Assembly: GCA_009761415.1 (NCBI GenBank)
Contig: QUOL01000002.1
Location: forward strand, 2,108,001-2,172,000
Direction: 5' to 3'
From: Sarcomyxa edulis
Lineage: Eukaryota > Basidiomycota > Agaricomycetes > Agaricales > Mycenaceae
DNA length: 64,000 bases
Shown here: piece after piece, positions 1-10,558 of the stretch
Layout: the number at the start of each line of letters is the position of its first letter
How positions within the stretch are numbered: position 1 is the first letter of the stretch
Position numbers and translations under genes: made by a program
The notes under the pieces: generated by a model
The model's input: only the letters and a program-made list of their open reading frames with translations
Database searches by the model: none
What the model was told of the DNA's origin: nothing

Positions 1-619
1 ATCTTCGTCTGCTAAATCAGCTGCCTCCGCCTTCAACTCTTTGGCCTCCAACTTGTAAACTCGAGCTCAGATATGTACGACATGAGAACTAACATCGTAC
101 TCACTGCTTGAATAGTCCGACTATCCTTCGCCCGACGCTTTACGGCATATACGTCAGATGCAGGCCCAGTCCTCGAACAGATAGGTGACACGCACTTTCT
201 CTAGCTTTGTGACCTTGTCCTCCAACCTCTGTACCTTTAATTTCAAAGCCGCGTTGCCCAAACTCCCTCGACGGCCAGGTTTCGGTTGAACATGAGTCTC
301 CGCATCTTCGTCGCGTTCTCTCAACTTTAACTCTAATTCCTCGTTCTGCCTCCGCAAGTCCGAGAGTTGTTTCTTTAGATTCTTGACTCCCTTCTGCACT
401 TGAGTAATTTGCGTCTGTAAACCAGGAACCATGTTTCGTTAGACGCGCTCAATCGAGGATCTTGAAAGTAAAATGACAATGTCTTACCTCGATGTCTACA
501 CGTTCTGCGTCTTCGTCGGACTCGGATGCTGGAGCTGCAGAAGCGGAGCCTGCCTGAGTAGGTTGACGCGCACTTTTGCTACTCCTGGTCATATATCGCC
601 GACTGGAGGAAGGTGCCAT
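1..619 (-). CDS. Coiled-coil protein, 3' end missing
   Basis: Exons 619-488, 414-196, 137-105 and 51-1, which runs off the window. The start is the ATG at 619. All three introns have GT-AG ends and keep frame. The N-terminal 44 residues are Ser/Arg-rich then acidic (ESDEDAERVDIE). They are followed by a long charged helix with heptad-like Leu spacing (KNLKKQLSDLRRQNEELEL) and a second coil (LKLKVQRLEDKVTKLEK) after a basic linker. The third exon is only 33 nt. The product looks like a nuclear or cytoskeletal coiled-coil protein, but I recognise no family and the C-terminus is absent, so no function is given. Confidence 0.6.
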
Positions 620-800
620 GAGCCAGAGAGGGACAATCGGGGAATGGGAAGAAGATGGACATCATGTTGAAATCGCACGGACTGAGTGATCACGTCTTTC
701 TGCAAACCCGAACCAGTTCGAACTTGGGATCAAACAAACTCCAAGAGGCCGTTTGACGTTTACCAAGTGAGTTAGGTAAAAACTAGCAATCAAAACGTAC

Positions 801-894
801 TGTGGGTAGTCGGAATCGAACCGACGGCTCCTCGGGTAGGAATATGTCTGTTCGAAACCACAACGAGGTGATTTAACCCCTAATCGATACCCAC
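801..894 (-). tRNA. tRNA-His (GTG) with a 22-nt intron
   Basis: A full cloverleaf can be drawn on the minus strand. The acceptor stem GTGGGTA/TACCCAC occupies 894-888 and 808-802 with discriminator A at 801. The D stem is GATT/AATC with loop AGGGGTTA. The anticodon stem is CCTCG/CGAGG, and the T arm is GTCGG-TTCGATT-CCGAC. The anticodon loop starts TTGTGG, giving anticodon GTG (His). The intron, 857-836, sits one base 3' of the anticodon at the standard position 37/38. The mature length without the intron is 72 nt before CCA addition. Confidence 0.9.
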
Positions 895-1483
895 AATAAG
901 CGAGGTCAGGAATCTAGGAAGATCAGATGCAGGGCTCACTTGTTTGATAAATCTCCGTATTTCAGCCACATACTCCATCTTTTCCACTTGTGTAGCTGCA
1001 TATTTACGGGTATCTGTATTCCAGCAATAGCAGGTTCGAGCCTGCGAGAAGGAAAGCAGTTTGAGCGCGCGTATGAGCCCAAACAACAGCGCTTACCCTT
1101 GTATCGATAACCGACTTCGCACAAGCGCGCCAAATCACCGATACATAAGGATGATGTAGAATTCGAGTGACCTTCTCCAGAGCATAGCAGATAGACGCGT
1201 CGAGATCGTCGTGGTTGAGTGCAAGAAAGTGGTGTGACTGGTCGCGTCGTGCACGAGTAGTGTGACGCGTGACATAGCTTTTCTTTCGCAATGCAACTCT
1301 TTCCAAGTTCCCTAACTTGAAGTCCAAGGGAAGACCTTCCCCGTTGCCTAGCCTGATTCTCCAGCATTCATCGCACCTGTCTCTCAGATAGCTTGTGGGT
1401 TTAGATACATTGAGGCTCTTGATTCTTTGTCTCAGCGTCTCCAAGCATCCTCGGTTGATCCTCGGAGTCCTCAAGCACTTCAC
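880..1483 (-). CDS. Hypothetical two-exon protein ending inside the tRNA
   Basis: A weak gene candidate with exons 1483-1097 and 1041-880. The intron has a good donor (GGGTAAGC) and acceptor (TTCTCGCAG) and preserves frame. Encoded segments such as ALEKVTRILHHPYVSVIW and VEKMEYVAEIRRFIKQ look protein-like, with a Cys/Trp-containing stretch between them, but match no family I know. In this model the stop codon at 880-882 lies inside the tRNA-His gene. That suggests a relic, or that the GTGAGC at the FIKQ codon is a further donor leading elsewhere. The start codon is arbitrary. Codon use is less regular than in neighbouring genes, so it could be non-coding. Confidence 0.25.
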
Positions 1484-1947
1484 AATCTTTGTGAGCGGTC
1501 GTGGATATCACCTTCGTTGAGGGAGGGCCTTCTGACGATACGATACGGCCAGATAGGCAGCATTTCAAGACCTAGGACCCTCGATATATAGAGGTATCTA
1601 GCCCCTCATCTTGTTGAAACTCCCTAAGACATCTCTTCGAGTTTGAGTTGCAAACTGACACTTCGGCACATTCTTGTAAGCCCTTTACCCCTCTCCTTAC
1701 CTTGAAGCCTTCTCATATTTTAGATAGGCAGTTCAATCGCTGACTCAGGTTGGATACTGTATGACTCATAGCGCACCCCGTTTCCATTTTAAAGTATTCG
1801 ACAGCTTGAAATCTATCATCAATCGGGTCCTCAACTCTCTCTCAATCTACCTGCTTCTTTCATCTGATTGTGTGATCACTTCAGACACTCTCAAACTCAT
1901 ATAGTACTGCGCCCATATCGATACCCAGTCGTAAACATCTTGTCTCC

Positions 1948-3177
1948 ATGAATATCACCTTCCTCGGAACGGCATCAGCCCAACCCTCATCCACAAGAAA
2001 TCATTCATCACTCGCCCTACGACTCAACAGCGATGTATGGCTATTCGACTGTGGAGAAGCTACACAGCATCAGTTGCAGAAGAGCGACGTCAGGATGGGA
2101 AGGATTCGTAAAATCTTTATAACACATACTCACGGTAAGTTTCACATTTTATGCATTGTTCCATGCTCACAGGCAACAGGGGATCATATATTTGGCCTAA
2201 TGCCTCTACTGTCGATCCTTTCGAACGGCGCTGGTGGTATCGCCGATGGAGAGGACCCTAGGAACAACATCGATATGACGCAGCCCGTAAGTCTGACTCA
2301 CAAATCGAGGAGCCGACCATTGATGTGCTTGAGGCAGCCTCTAGAGATATACGGCCCGTTAGGCACTCGCGCATATATTCGGAGTGGCGTTGCATATACC
2401 CAGACTCTATTCGCGAAGCCGTACGTAGTCCACGAACTGCGATTCTCGTCAGATCCCCAGAGCGGGGACTACACGGACCTCAAACCCAACGCGGCTGAAC
2501 TATCGTCGGGTCGTAACATACCCCAAGTTGATGGAATCTGGCCAGACATCTTCAAAGACGACGTGGTATCTGTCTCAGCCGGTCCAATATTACATTCTGC
2601 GCCTTGTGTTGGATATGTGGTCACCGAAGCCCCCGTTCCAGGTAAGATGGATCCCAAGAAGTACACCCCAGATCTAAAGCGAACAAACACCCCCATGTCA
2701 GTGTTAAGACAGCTGCAACGCGGTGAAAGCGTCGAACTTTCCGACGGGACAGTCCTTCAGGGTCCCGCTCGCCGACCGGGACGAAAGGTGGTCATTCTGG
2801 GCGACACGTATGATCCATCGCCTATCGCTTCGATGGCTGCAGACGCCGATATCCTGATTCATGAGGCCACAAATGCCCACTTACCTGGCATCGACGTGAA
2901 TACCAAGGAGACGGATACTTTCGAGACGGTGGAAGCAAGAACGAAATCAAGGGGACATTCAACGCCCCAAATGGCTGGAGCGTTCGCGAGGCGTGTCGGG
3001 GCTCGCAAGCTGATTCTGAATCACTTCTCAGCTCGATATGCTGGTAATGACGATGTCAATGAGGAGACAAAGAAGATAATGACAGCTATCGGGGACTTGG
3101 CGACGAGCGAATATGGTGACGCGGTCATTTGCGCTCGAGATTTTATGAGTATCGATGTCAGTCCACGGCGAGAATAA
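1948..3177 (+). CDS. Short-form RNase Z (tRNA 3'-processing endonuclease)
   Basis: Exons 1948-2134, 2180-2286 and 2338-3177 give 377 residues. This is a metallo-beta-lactamase-fold endonuclease that cuts the 3' trailer from precursor tRNAs. The start MNITFLGTASAQPSSTRNHS carries the family's N-terminal strand and SS(T)RN motif. The metal site THTHGDHIFG is rebuilt across the first intron (HxHxDH). Later metal ligands are in ILHSAPCVGYVV, VVILGDTYD and the C-terminal RGHSTP and LNHFSARY motifs. The length and single beta-lactamase domain fit the ELAC1-like short form rather than the two-domain ELAC2/Trz1. Both introns have lengths divisible by three (45 and 51 nt), so retention would insert residues rather than shift frame. 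The stop is 46 bp from the stop of the convergent THOC7 gene. Confidence 0.93.
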   Translation: MNITFLGTASAQPSSTRNHSSLALRLNSDVWLFDCGEATQHQLQKSDVRMGRIRKIFITHTHGKFHILCIVPCSQATGDHIFGLMPLLSILSNGAGGIADGEDPRNNIDMTQPVSLTHKSRSRPLMCLRQPLEIYGPLGTRAYIRSGVAYTQTLFAKPYVVHELRFSSDPQSGDYTDLKPNAAELSSGRNIPQVDGIWPDIFKDDVVSVSAGPILHSAPCVGYVVTEAPVPGKMDPKKYTPDLKRTNTPMSVLRQLQRGESVELSDGTVLQGPARRPGRKVVILGDTYDPSPIASMAADADILIHEATNAHLPGIDVNTKETDTFETVEARTKSRGHSTPQMAGAFARRVGARKLILNHFSARYAGNDDVNEETKKIMTAIGDLATSEYGDAVICARDFMSIDVSPRRE

Positions 3178-3223
3178 TGTTATACAGTAAATCAATAGTA
3201 TGCTACAGATATGGAGGGCACGT

Positions 3224-4342
3224 TTAATCGTCCGGTGGGTCTGACAATGCACTGCTTGTGTCGCTGGCTTCACCTTCCTCAAGTTCTTCTCTCAATTTCT
3301 TCTTCGCCTTGTTTTTTGGATTCTCTTCCACTTCGCCCATTTCGATATCATCTTCTATAGTTGTCGATGTTGGCACGGATGGGAGATTTACGGACGATGC
3401 TTGTTCCTCCCCTTCTTCTACGTCTTCCGTTTGTTCCGTCGTTATCGTTTCCAGAGTGGCAGAAGCTTCAAGCCCAGCGTTGCCCTCTGGATCCATAGGA
3501 AGAATATCGGGGGCTGGGGTATCCCTCGGTGATGTCACCACAGAGACAGCTTCTCCATCCTTCCCCATGAACCGCAAAAATCCCAAGTCCGAAACAATGC
3601 CATCCAAGGCAGATTTTTGGCTGAGCATCACTCGTTCTTGTGTCTCATGCTCGGCACGAATAGCAGCCATGTCGTTGTCGAGAGCTAGGATAGACCTGAG
3701 GAATATATCGTCAACTCATCGTTCATGGACTGGCCCAAATGAACTCACTGCTCCAGTTCTTCCCGGCTTGGGAGGGTGTTGACCTTTTCTGCTACCAAGT
3801 CATATTCAATCTTTCTCCGTCGTAGCATTTGTGCGTGCTCCAGAGATGTCTTCAACTGTTCGATTTGCCCCCTCAGCGTGCCATGCTCGTCCTCTGCATC
3901 GAGGAATATTGTCAAGGAGGCTCACAGGCATACACATATCGTGACTCACCTATTCTCTGCCTTTCCCTTTGATACTCCTCCACTTGTCTTGCTTCCGCCT
4001 CACATATCATGACACTCTTTTTCAAAGTCAGTTGGAAAGATGCCAACTCTACTAGGAATGCGTCTCTAGCATCCTCTACTGAATCTTCCGGGGTAGACGC
4101 TACTAGAGGAAGCGTAGGGGTGTGTGCAAGTGCAGTGTAATTGTGAAACTTTTTGATCAGACGCCGCAATGGTCGTTCGTCGTTTGTTATCCGTGCGAGA
4201 ATGATATGGTCTGTGGAATATTATAAGGAACAGTCTGAGTCTTCAATTCGAAACGCAAAGCACCTTCTTCTTCCACAGTAAGAGATGGTAATGCTGTTGT
4301 TTGAGACACGGGCTGACTAGGCGTTGGAGTGGCTACTGCCAT
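3224..4342 (-). CDS. THO complex subunit 7 (THOC7/Tho7)
   Basis: Exons 4342-4264, 4210-3950, 3893-3749 and 3695-3224 give 318 residues. THO couples nuclear transcription to mRNP packaging and export. The signature is the N-terminal NDERPLRRLIKKFHNY, then a long helix (FLVELASFQLTLKKSV, RQVEEYQRERQRIG) and the coiled coil ending RRRKIEYDLVAEKVNTLPSREEL, which is the typical THOC7 order. The C-terminal 110 residues are acidic and low complexity, with a basic patch (KNKAKKKLREELEEGEASD). All junctions are GT-AG and in frame. The gene is convergent with RNase Z and has about 400 bp upstream before the Vti1 stop. Confidence 0.88.
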
Positions 4343-4742
4343 GTTGTCTGTTGTTCTATAATAGCCAAGCTATGCTTCAAGCTGGAATTGGGTGTGAGGT
4401 CGAGCAAAGTAGCTTTCTGCCCACAGTGTTAAGCGTCGAAAGTTGGTCGAAAGTTGATTTCCCAATTGGGTTGTGCGAACGAGCAAACAGCCAGAATCCA
4501 ACCGACTTCGACAATTCCTCATGCATGATGAACGAGTCTCTTCATGCACCGACTCGAAAACATGGCAGGTCGTGAGCTCATGCAGGCAACTTAGGACCTG
4601 GATTCCTAACCATTCCAGAGATCGAACGAAGGACTAGGATGAAATAGCCTCTTGCATACGAATACACAGTCCCCATACGAAAAACAAGGACCTTCCGAAG
4701 ATAAAATAATAGTCTAGAATTAAGAAAATAATCTGGAGCATC

Positions 4743-5656
4743 TCAACTCAGTTTCTCCCAGATGATGATACCGATAAGTAGCACGAGTACGAGGATTATG
4801 GCGCCTGTGACTACGCGTTGTTGGTACATCCTTCAGACAAATGTAATCAGAGAATGTTTGGGGATATGACGGTCGGTCGCACAGGACTTACCGTCTTATC
4901 ATCTTCTTCAATGTACCGGAGGCACGGTCAATGTTGGTACCCACAGTTTGAAGCTAAATATCTCAACGATCAGAGACAGAGCCGAACCGGGAAAGCAAAG
5001 TGCTTACAGTGTTCCGTGAATTCTCAATCTGCTCCCTCTGTGTTCTCAGATTTAATAAGATGTCTGCACCTTGTTCTTCAGTCTCTAGCGCGATGCGATG
5101 CGAATCTTGCAGTCGCTTCGTGCCGTCTTCCAGTAAAGATGTCCCAGCTAATAACCGGGTCCGATCGCTAGACGCACTATAAGGATCATCAGAGGTAGAG
5201 AATACGCCAGGTTGGGACGATAGGAGGTCTGAGCGGGCGGTTTGCGCGTGGAGCTCCTTGGACAACTTCTTGTACCGAGCCAAGTCAGATTTCGCTGTTC
5301 GAAGACGGGTTTGGTACTGAGGACGTATGGACTGAGGTATCCCTTGTATCTCGATTTCCATTTGTGAGACCTAGGTTTTAGATGCACCATGTCATGATGA
5401 ACAGCCCGTCGGAATGAGTTGACGGAGCAAGCGTACCATCTCGTCGGCCTCGTCAAGCTCCATCTCAGCTCTCCTCAAGGCCGTTTGACGCTGTTCTGGG
5501 GACAATAAGACATACTTCCTACGAGGGCTGGATAGCAAACTCACCGTTCCGCTCATCCTTTCCGTCCCCTTCGAGCTTTTCACGGATTGTCTCTATGAAT
5601 TGTCGGAAGTCCTGTTCGTAAGAGTCAAATAAAGCAGTCGGGGAATTGCTCTCCAT
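4743..5656 (-). CDS. VTI1: Vesicle SNARE Vti1
   Basis: Exons 5656-5545, 5495-5437, 5370-5008, 4953-4892 and 4830-4743 give 227 residues. Vti1 is the Qb-SNARE shared by Golgi, endosomal and vacuolar fusion complexes. The N-terminal three-helix region (SPTALFDSYEQDFRQFIETI) is followed by a linker and the SNARE motif beginning LLEDGTKRLQDSHRIALETE. The zero layer lies in the central coil (NLRTQREQIENSRNT, VGTNIDRASGTLKKMIRR). A C-terminal anchor VVTGAIILVLVLLIGIIIW follows, ending EKLS. The length matches fungal Vti1. It shares a 187-bp divergent upstream region with EMC3. Confidence 0.92.
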
Positions 5657-5843
5657 GGTATATTAAAGGCAGGGTTCTAGTCCACCAGGGATGAGTACAG
5701 AGGAAAGTGCGAGAGTTGAAGTCGTGAAATGCTGCGCCGCAGATATAGATTCGGGTCAACACCGACGTACGGCGGCATGAGAAATCGGAATTTTCTGCAT
5801 TTAGAAACACCATTTCAGCCACTAACCACGTCCCTACAGCGAA

Positions 5844-6946
5844 ATGTCGAGCTCGACGTAGGCTCTATATCTGTTTTCTATGTTATGAACTTGTTCGACT
5901 CACTCGATATGTAGGGTTTCTCTGTATCTGGACCCCCAGATACGGGACTGGGTCCTGTTTCCAATCACTTTGGTCATGGTACGCATTGTGGTCATTTCAC
6001 GCGACCGCACTAATCACACATCTTCAGATACTTGTAGGGATCTTGAGGCATTATGTTGTTCTTCTTCTCCAGTCCCAACCTAAAAAGATGACCCGGGCAG
6101 CTATCCGCGAACAGTATGTGCACACTGTCGAATCCGAAGTAACGTATACCTAGTAATCATCACAGACGGGGACTGGCGCGCGCTCAAATTCTCCGGGCAA
6201 CCTCGGCTAACTCTCCTATACCCCCAACCTTCTATCGAGCTATCTCGCACCATCTCACGGACGCCTTCGAGGCGGGTACTTACCTCAAGGATGGACCTCC
6301 GAAACCGGGTGATGCACCTGCTGCACCTCCGAATCCCATGACAGACCCAGCTGCCATGGACGGCATGATGTCCGGTATGAAGACCCAGATGGTGATGATG
6401 GTCCCCCAGATGGTCATCATGGGATGGATCAATTTCTTCTTCCAAGGCTTCATTCTCAGTGGGTTCTTAATCGATCAATTTCCCGCAAGCAGAATACTGA
6501 TGGGTTGCGAAAAAGTCAAATTACCATTTCCTTTGACTCTGGGGTTCAAATCTATGCTCCAGCGTGGTATCGAGACGCCTGATATGGACGTCCGATGGGT
6601 GTCCTCACTGTCGTGGTACTTCCTCAACTTCTTCGGATTGAACGGTCTATACCGCCTCATCCTCGGTGGCGACAACTGTCAGTAACTTTCCTTCTAGCAT
6701 CTCCTCCTTTCTGATTTGTTGACGCTTATAATTCGGATCTTGGTAGCTGCTGATTCTTCGCGTGATATGACGGCATCTCCCTTTGCCACCGCGGGGGCAG
6801 CAGCTCCAGGACAACCTCAGGACTATAATAAGCTGTTCAAGGCTGAAAAGGACAACCTTGACTTTGCAGAAGGGTTGTATTCTTGGACCGGGAAGGATGT
6901 AGAAGATAGAGTGCTTCGGAGGTACGGTAAGCTACCCCCTGCTTGA
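5844..6946 (+). CDS. EMC3: ER membrane protein complex subunit 3
   Basis: Exons 5844-5857, 5915-5978, 6028-6113, 6166-6458, 6516-6677 and 6747-6946 give 272 residues. EMC3 is the Oxa1/YidC-like insertase core of the ER membrane complex. Reassembled motifs are LDPQIRDWVLFPITLVM (first membrane helix), ILVGILRHYVVLLLQS, KKMTRAAIREQ, MVPQMVIMGWINFFFQGF and KLPFPLTLGFKSMLQRGI, then SLSWYFLNFFGLNGLYRLIL. There is no in-frame ATG near the conserved LDP block. The start was therefore placed in a 14-nt first exon (ATG at 5844) with donor ACGTAGGC, which restores frame; this exon is the least certain part. Confidence 0.9.
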
Positions 6947-7340
6947 AAATGTATTTCTTTCTTCTCGCTTGAAGGGATGGCGTGTATTGCGTGCAGATTC
7001 CGAGGAAGTGAAATTGACATTCTTGAGCACCATCATAGATTAAGTAGAGATGGTACCCTAAGGCCAAGGGAATACAGCTACATTTAAGGTGGTAGTAGTA
7101 AGAAGTTTTACATATAAATAATAGGCAACGCCGGTGGGGCAAATCCAGGTTTTTAATACTAGAGAAAGCGATGTGATGTGCGGAGATAGGCAGCACGGCA
7201 GACGGGGACGATGAAGGCGACAGCTGGCGACGAGGTATAGCCTTCGTCACGGGTCAGTGTCAATTTTGACTGTGCGGCAAAGCTCGGACTTACAGGGTGA
7301 CCAAAAGAAAAAAGGGAGGCACAAGTGTACGTGCCAACGG

Positions 7341-8199
7341 CTACACTAGGCCATCGTACAAGGAGAGGGCCTACAGATTTGCCTCGGTCATCGAGAAAAA
7401 CTGGCGTAAGTGGATTCATGCTCACCTGGACGATGGTTGGGTCCTGTTTGCTTCCCTCCACAAATTCGTCGTAAGTCAATTTCGCGTCCTTATCCCGATC
7501 CATATTTTTGAAAATCTTGTCTACGCGCTGATATGATGGCGATGATGATTAGCGCCGCGGCAAATCGACAGATAGCTCAATTCTTGCCTTTTCGGGTGTA
7601 TCCTCGTCCGATGGCAGTTTAACCATCTCTCCTGTCATCTTGTAGATGGACTGGACAATTTGTAGCATCTCATCGTAGGTGATGGTTCCATCCTTATCTA
7701 TATCGTACAGCTGGAAAGCCCCTAGGCAGACAACCGTGTCAATGGTATTTCCAAATGCAGCGTTAGCGGAATCAATTGAAACACACATTTGAGCTTTTCG
7801 TCTAACCGCCCGCGACTTGTCACGCTCAGAGCGCAAATGAACTCCTTGAAATCGATAGTGCCGTTCTTGTTTTCATCAAAGACATTGAAGACATAATCCG
7901 CGAATTCGGCCGGGTCACCGAATGGAAAGAACTGCTTGTATATTCGACTGAATTCGGTCTTATCGAGTTGACCGGATGGGCAATCCTTCCGGAAGCCTTT
8001 GTACCTAACGTGGTGGGTTAGTGTGGAGTGGTTACGAATGAAGGAAAGAGAACAAGAGACCATTGTTGCAACTCTTTCTTATCAACTATGATATGATTAA
8101 GTGCGGTTCAGAGATGAAAGAAGGGTAAGACACACAATAGGTGTTTTTCTGGAGGTCGGCTAGTTGTTCTGGAGAAAGTTTACTTTGAGATTTGCCCAT
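7341..8199 (-). CDS. NCS1: Neuronal calcium sensor 1 / Frequenin
   Basis: Exons 8199-8136, 8085-8061, 8004-7787, 7721-7588, 7527-7426 and 7370-7341 give exactly 190 residues, the usual NCS-1 length. It is an EF-hand regulator of phosphatidylinositol 4-kinase. Features are an N-myristoylation signal [13 protein letters not shown], a degenerate first EF hand, then three calcium loops ([39 protein letters not shown]). The C-terminus [20 protein letters not shown] was found across the last intron. The intron 7587-7528 starts GC, not GT (AAG|GCAAGA); reading through it meets a stop, so a GC-AG intron is required. The second exon is 25 nt. Confidence 0.95.
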
Positions 8200-8673
8200 G
8201 GCGGTTGAGAAGAAGACAAGTTTGCGCAGTGGAGAACTTGGCAGCAATTAGGAGGATGATCGAGTGGCAGTGCGCGGAGTACGCCGGCGATGATTCCCAC
8301 GTTCCGGCGTTATTCTTGTCACGGAGATGGTCACGCTTCTCCTCCTGGAAAAAGCCGCCAAAATTCTTCTCCTCGTGTGGGCTCGTGTCGACGGGGCTTG
8401 GAGTACAAAAGGGTAAAAGGCTGCTGGTCCGGTCAATGTCAGTCTGCTCACTTTCTTCTTCATCTCTTCACTCTTATCGTCGACATGTCTCGCCTAAAAC
8501 AACTCGATCAGCAGCACAAAAACACACCAAAGATTTCGACCACATGCCTTCTGTGTACGACAAGTTCTTTCTCAGTACAAACACAACTATACCCCCTTTT
8601 TTAGCATTTTCTGCTTTCCTTCTTATATTTAACACCCAACACCTCCTCTTCTCTTTCACTTTCCTCTTTCCCA

Positions 8674-10246
8674 ATGTGCTACTCTTGCGGTTCTGTTGAC
8701 CAGGCTCTCAATATCTGCCCCATGTGCAAGGTATTCAAGCCCAAAAACCCAAAGTCCGTCACGGCTGTATCGTCCATTTCTAAGCGCTTACTGACCGCCA
8801 CCGCCGTCGTCACTGCCTTCAGGTGTCCCCATGTCCGAGATATTTGTCGTAACCGTACATTACATCCTCGCTTCGACGTCTTGTACCTCAAGAACGCAGA
8901 AGGTGAGAAACATTTCTTCACCTCCACCCCACACTCTGCACCACACTATATTGTCTCACGCCGCTGGCATACACAGTCGACTGTTTCAATGGCTGTGGTT
9001 ACTGCAAGGTGTGTTGACCTCCCCTTATCCTCGTGTTTCCTCGCTGAGCTTAGAGTCATCGTGATAGTGGGCACGCACGAACCCTCCCGCAAAACAAGCA
9101 GGATACAACAACCTGGGTTGGCCGGGATGTTGTCGCCCGCCGGCCCTCAGTGAATACAGACTGGTTCAGCCTGCGGACTGGCCATCCATCAGCGTCGTTC
9201 ATCACGTCTCTATCCCGGCTGAGATTAAGGCGGTGCTGGAAGGCTTATCCTCCAGAGGCAGTCCTATTCCCGCTCTATCCGCTAGCCTTGGACGAGCCGC
9301 GAGTGTTCCTTCGTCTGGGGTACCGTTAGATCGAAAGAATAGTGGGAATACTACGCCCCCTAGCAAGTCGATGAGCCTGTCAGGAAAGGTAGCATCTGTG
9401 TCTGTCCCTACTAAGCCGCGATCCGGGGGTAGTCCCCAACAAGCGACGTTAGCTCTTGCGAGCAACCGCAGCACGGCTTCGTCGTCTGTTCCCAATGCCT
9501 CTGCCATGGAACAATATCACACCCAGCGTCGTCAGACACATCCAGAATCTTCAGAGAAACGTGTCGACCAGCCTCATTCCTCGCATTCTTCACCTAACCG
9601 TAAACACGTTGACTTGGAAAATACCATCACACCCCGTCGCAATTCTAGCGGCACGCGCCCATCTATCATCAATGCTAGTACGCCGTCTCCCCCGGCAACC
9701 ACAACCAGAGCAACCGATACCCGATCCCAGACCAGTCAAACTCTGCGACGACGCGGATCCATATCAAACTCTCCTCCTCGTTCGTCCCCTCCGCGTCCCG
9801 TAGAGCGTACGGCTCCCGCTCTGCTTCCGCGGCCTTTGCCTCCGAAGAAGGAAGGCTCGGTCATATCAAGTGCTTCGAGTAGTAGCGGTAGCGAGGGCCT
9901 CGGTTCCATGACCGATAGCACGGTGACATCAGATGGAGGCTTCACAGACTATCTGTCTGATGAGTCCGAGGCAGAGCTTCAGAGACAGGCCGAGGCAAAA
10001 GCAGCCCTTGTTGCCCAGAATCAGGCCGAAGAAATGGAATTCAAGCTCGCGCGCCAGCGGCTTGCCAATGTTGATCTACATCCACCAAAGTCGTGGACTG
10101 CGCTGGGGGGTCCTAGCACCACTAGTGCTACACCGCGATATTCGGGTGTGGCGCACCAATCTTCATCTTCCTCGTATTCATCCAACGCCGCTTTCGCCAC
10201 TGTACCATACACGTCCAGCCCTATGGCTTCACACTCGCGGAGCTAA
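8674..10246 (+). CDS. Cys-rich putative metal-binding protein with disordered tail
   Basis: Best model: 8674-8902, 8977-9008 and 9068-10246 (479 residues). The N-terminal ~110 residues hold many cysteines: MCYSCG, ICPMCK, RCPHVRDICRNRTLHPRFDV, then VDCFNGCGYCKWARTNPP and NNLGWPGCCRPP. This suggests a compact zinc-binding module. The rest is Ser/Pro/Thr-rich and disordered, with an acidic patch (DGGFTDYLSDESEAELQRQ) and a short charged helix. The second exon is 32 nt. A GTATTC after CPMCK could open another intron, and the start is uncertain. I recognise no named family. A pyrimidine-rich leader lies at about 8440-8670, and NCS-1 diverges from the other side of this region. Confidence 0.7.
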
Positions 10247-10558
10247 AGCCTTGGAGAGGGGACGCTCGCTGACTTTCATCATGTAGTACAAAGGACATCA
10301 CGAACTTCAGTATCGTAGTGCCTTTCCAGATATGCTTCATTCTCATCTCATTTATCCTTGGGTTTCATTGCTACACATATGTAACCTATACACACATGCT
10401 CCCTCTGTAAAACATTCTCTACGAATACTCAGTCTGTCTAACGCCGGTCCATGGGTTCGCAGTCCACGTGGACTCTCGAAGCGTCATTTGTCGCGTTTCC
10501 CAGCCGAGTTTATACTAACCAGGCAGGTTGCCCTCCTTCTCCTCCTCGTCCTTGATCC

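Noticed and set aside
1025..1045. T-arm-like sequence CAGGTTCGAGCCTG suggesting another tRNA
   Set aside because: No acceptor, D or anticodon stems can be paired around it in either direction.
7247..7288. Alternative last exon of NCS-1 encoding SELCRTVKIDTDP
   Set aside because: The sequence before it is a donor (GTAAG), and the conserved ending ALSLYDGLV was found in the exon 7370-7341.
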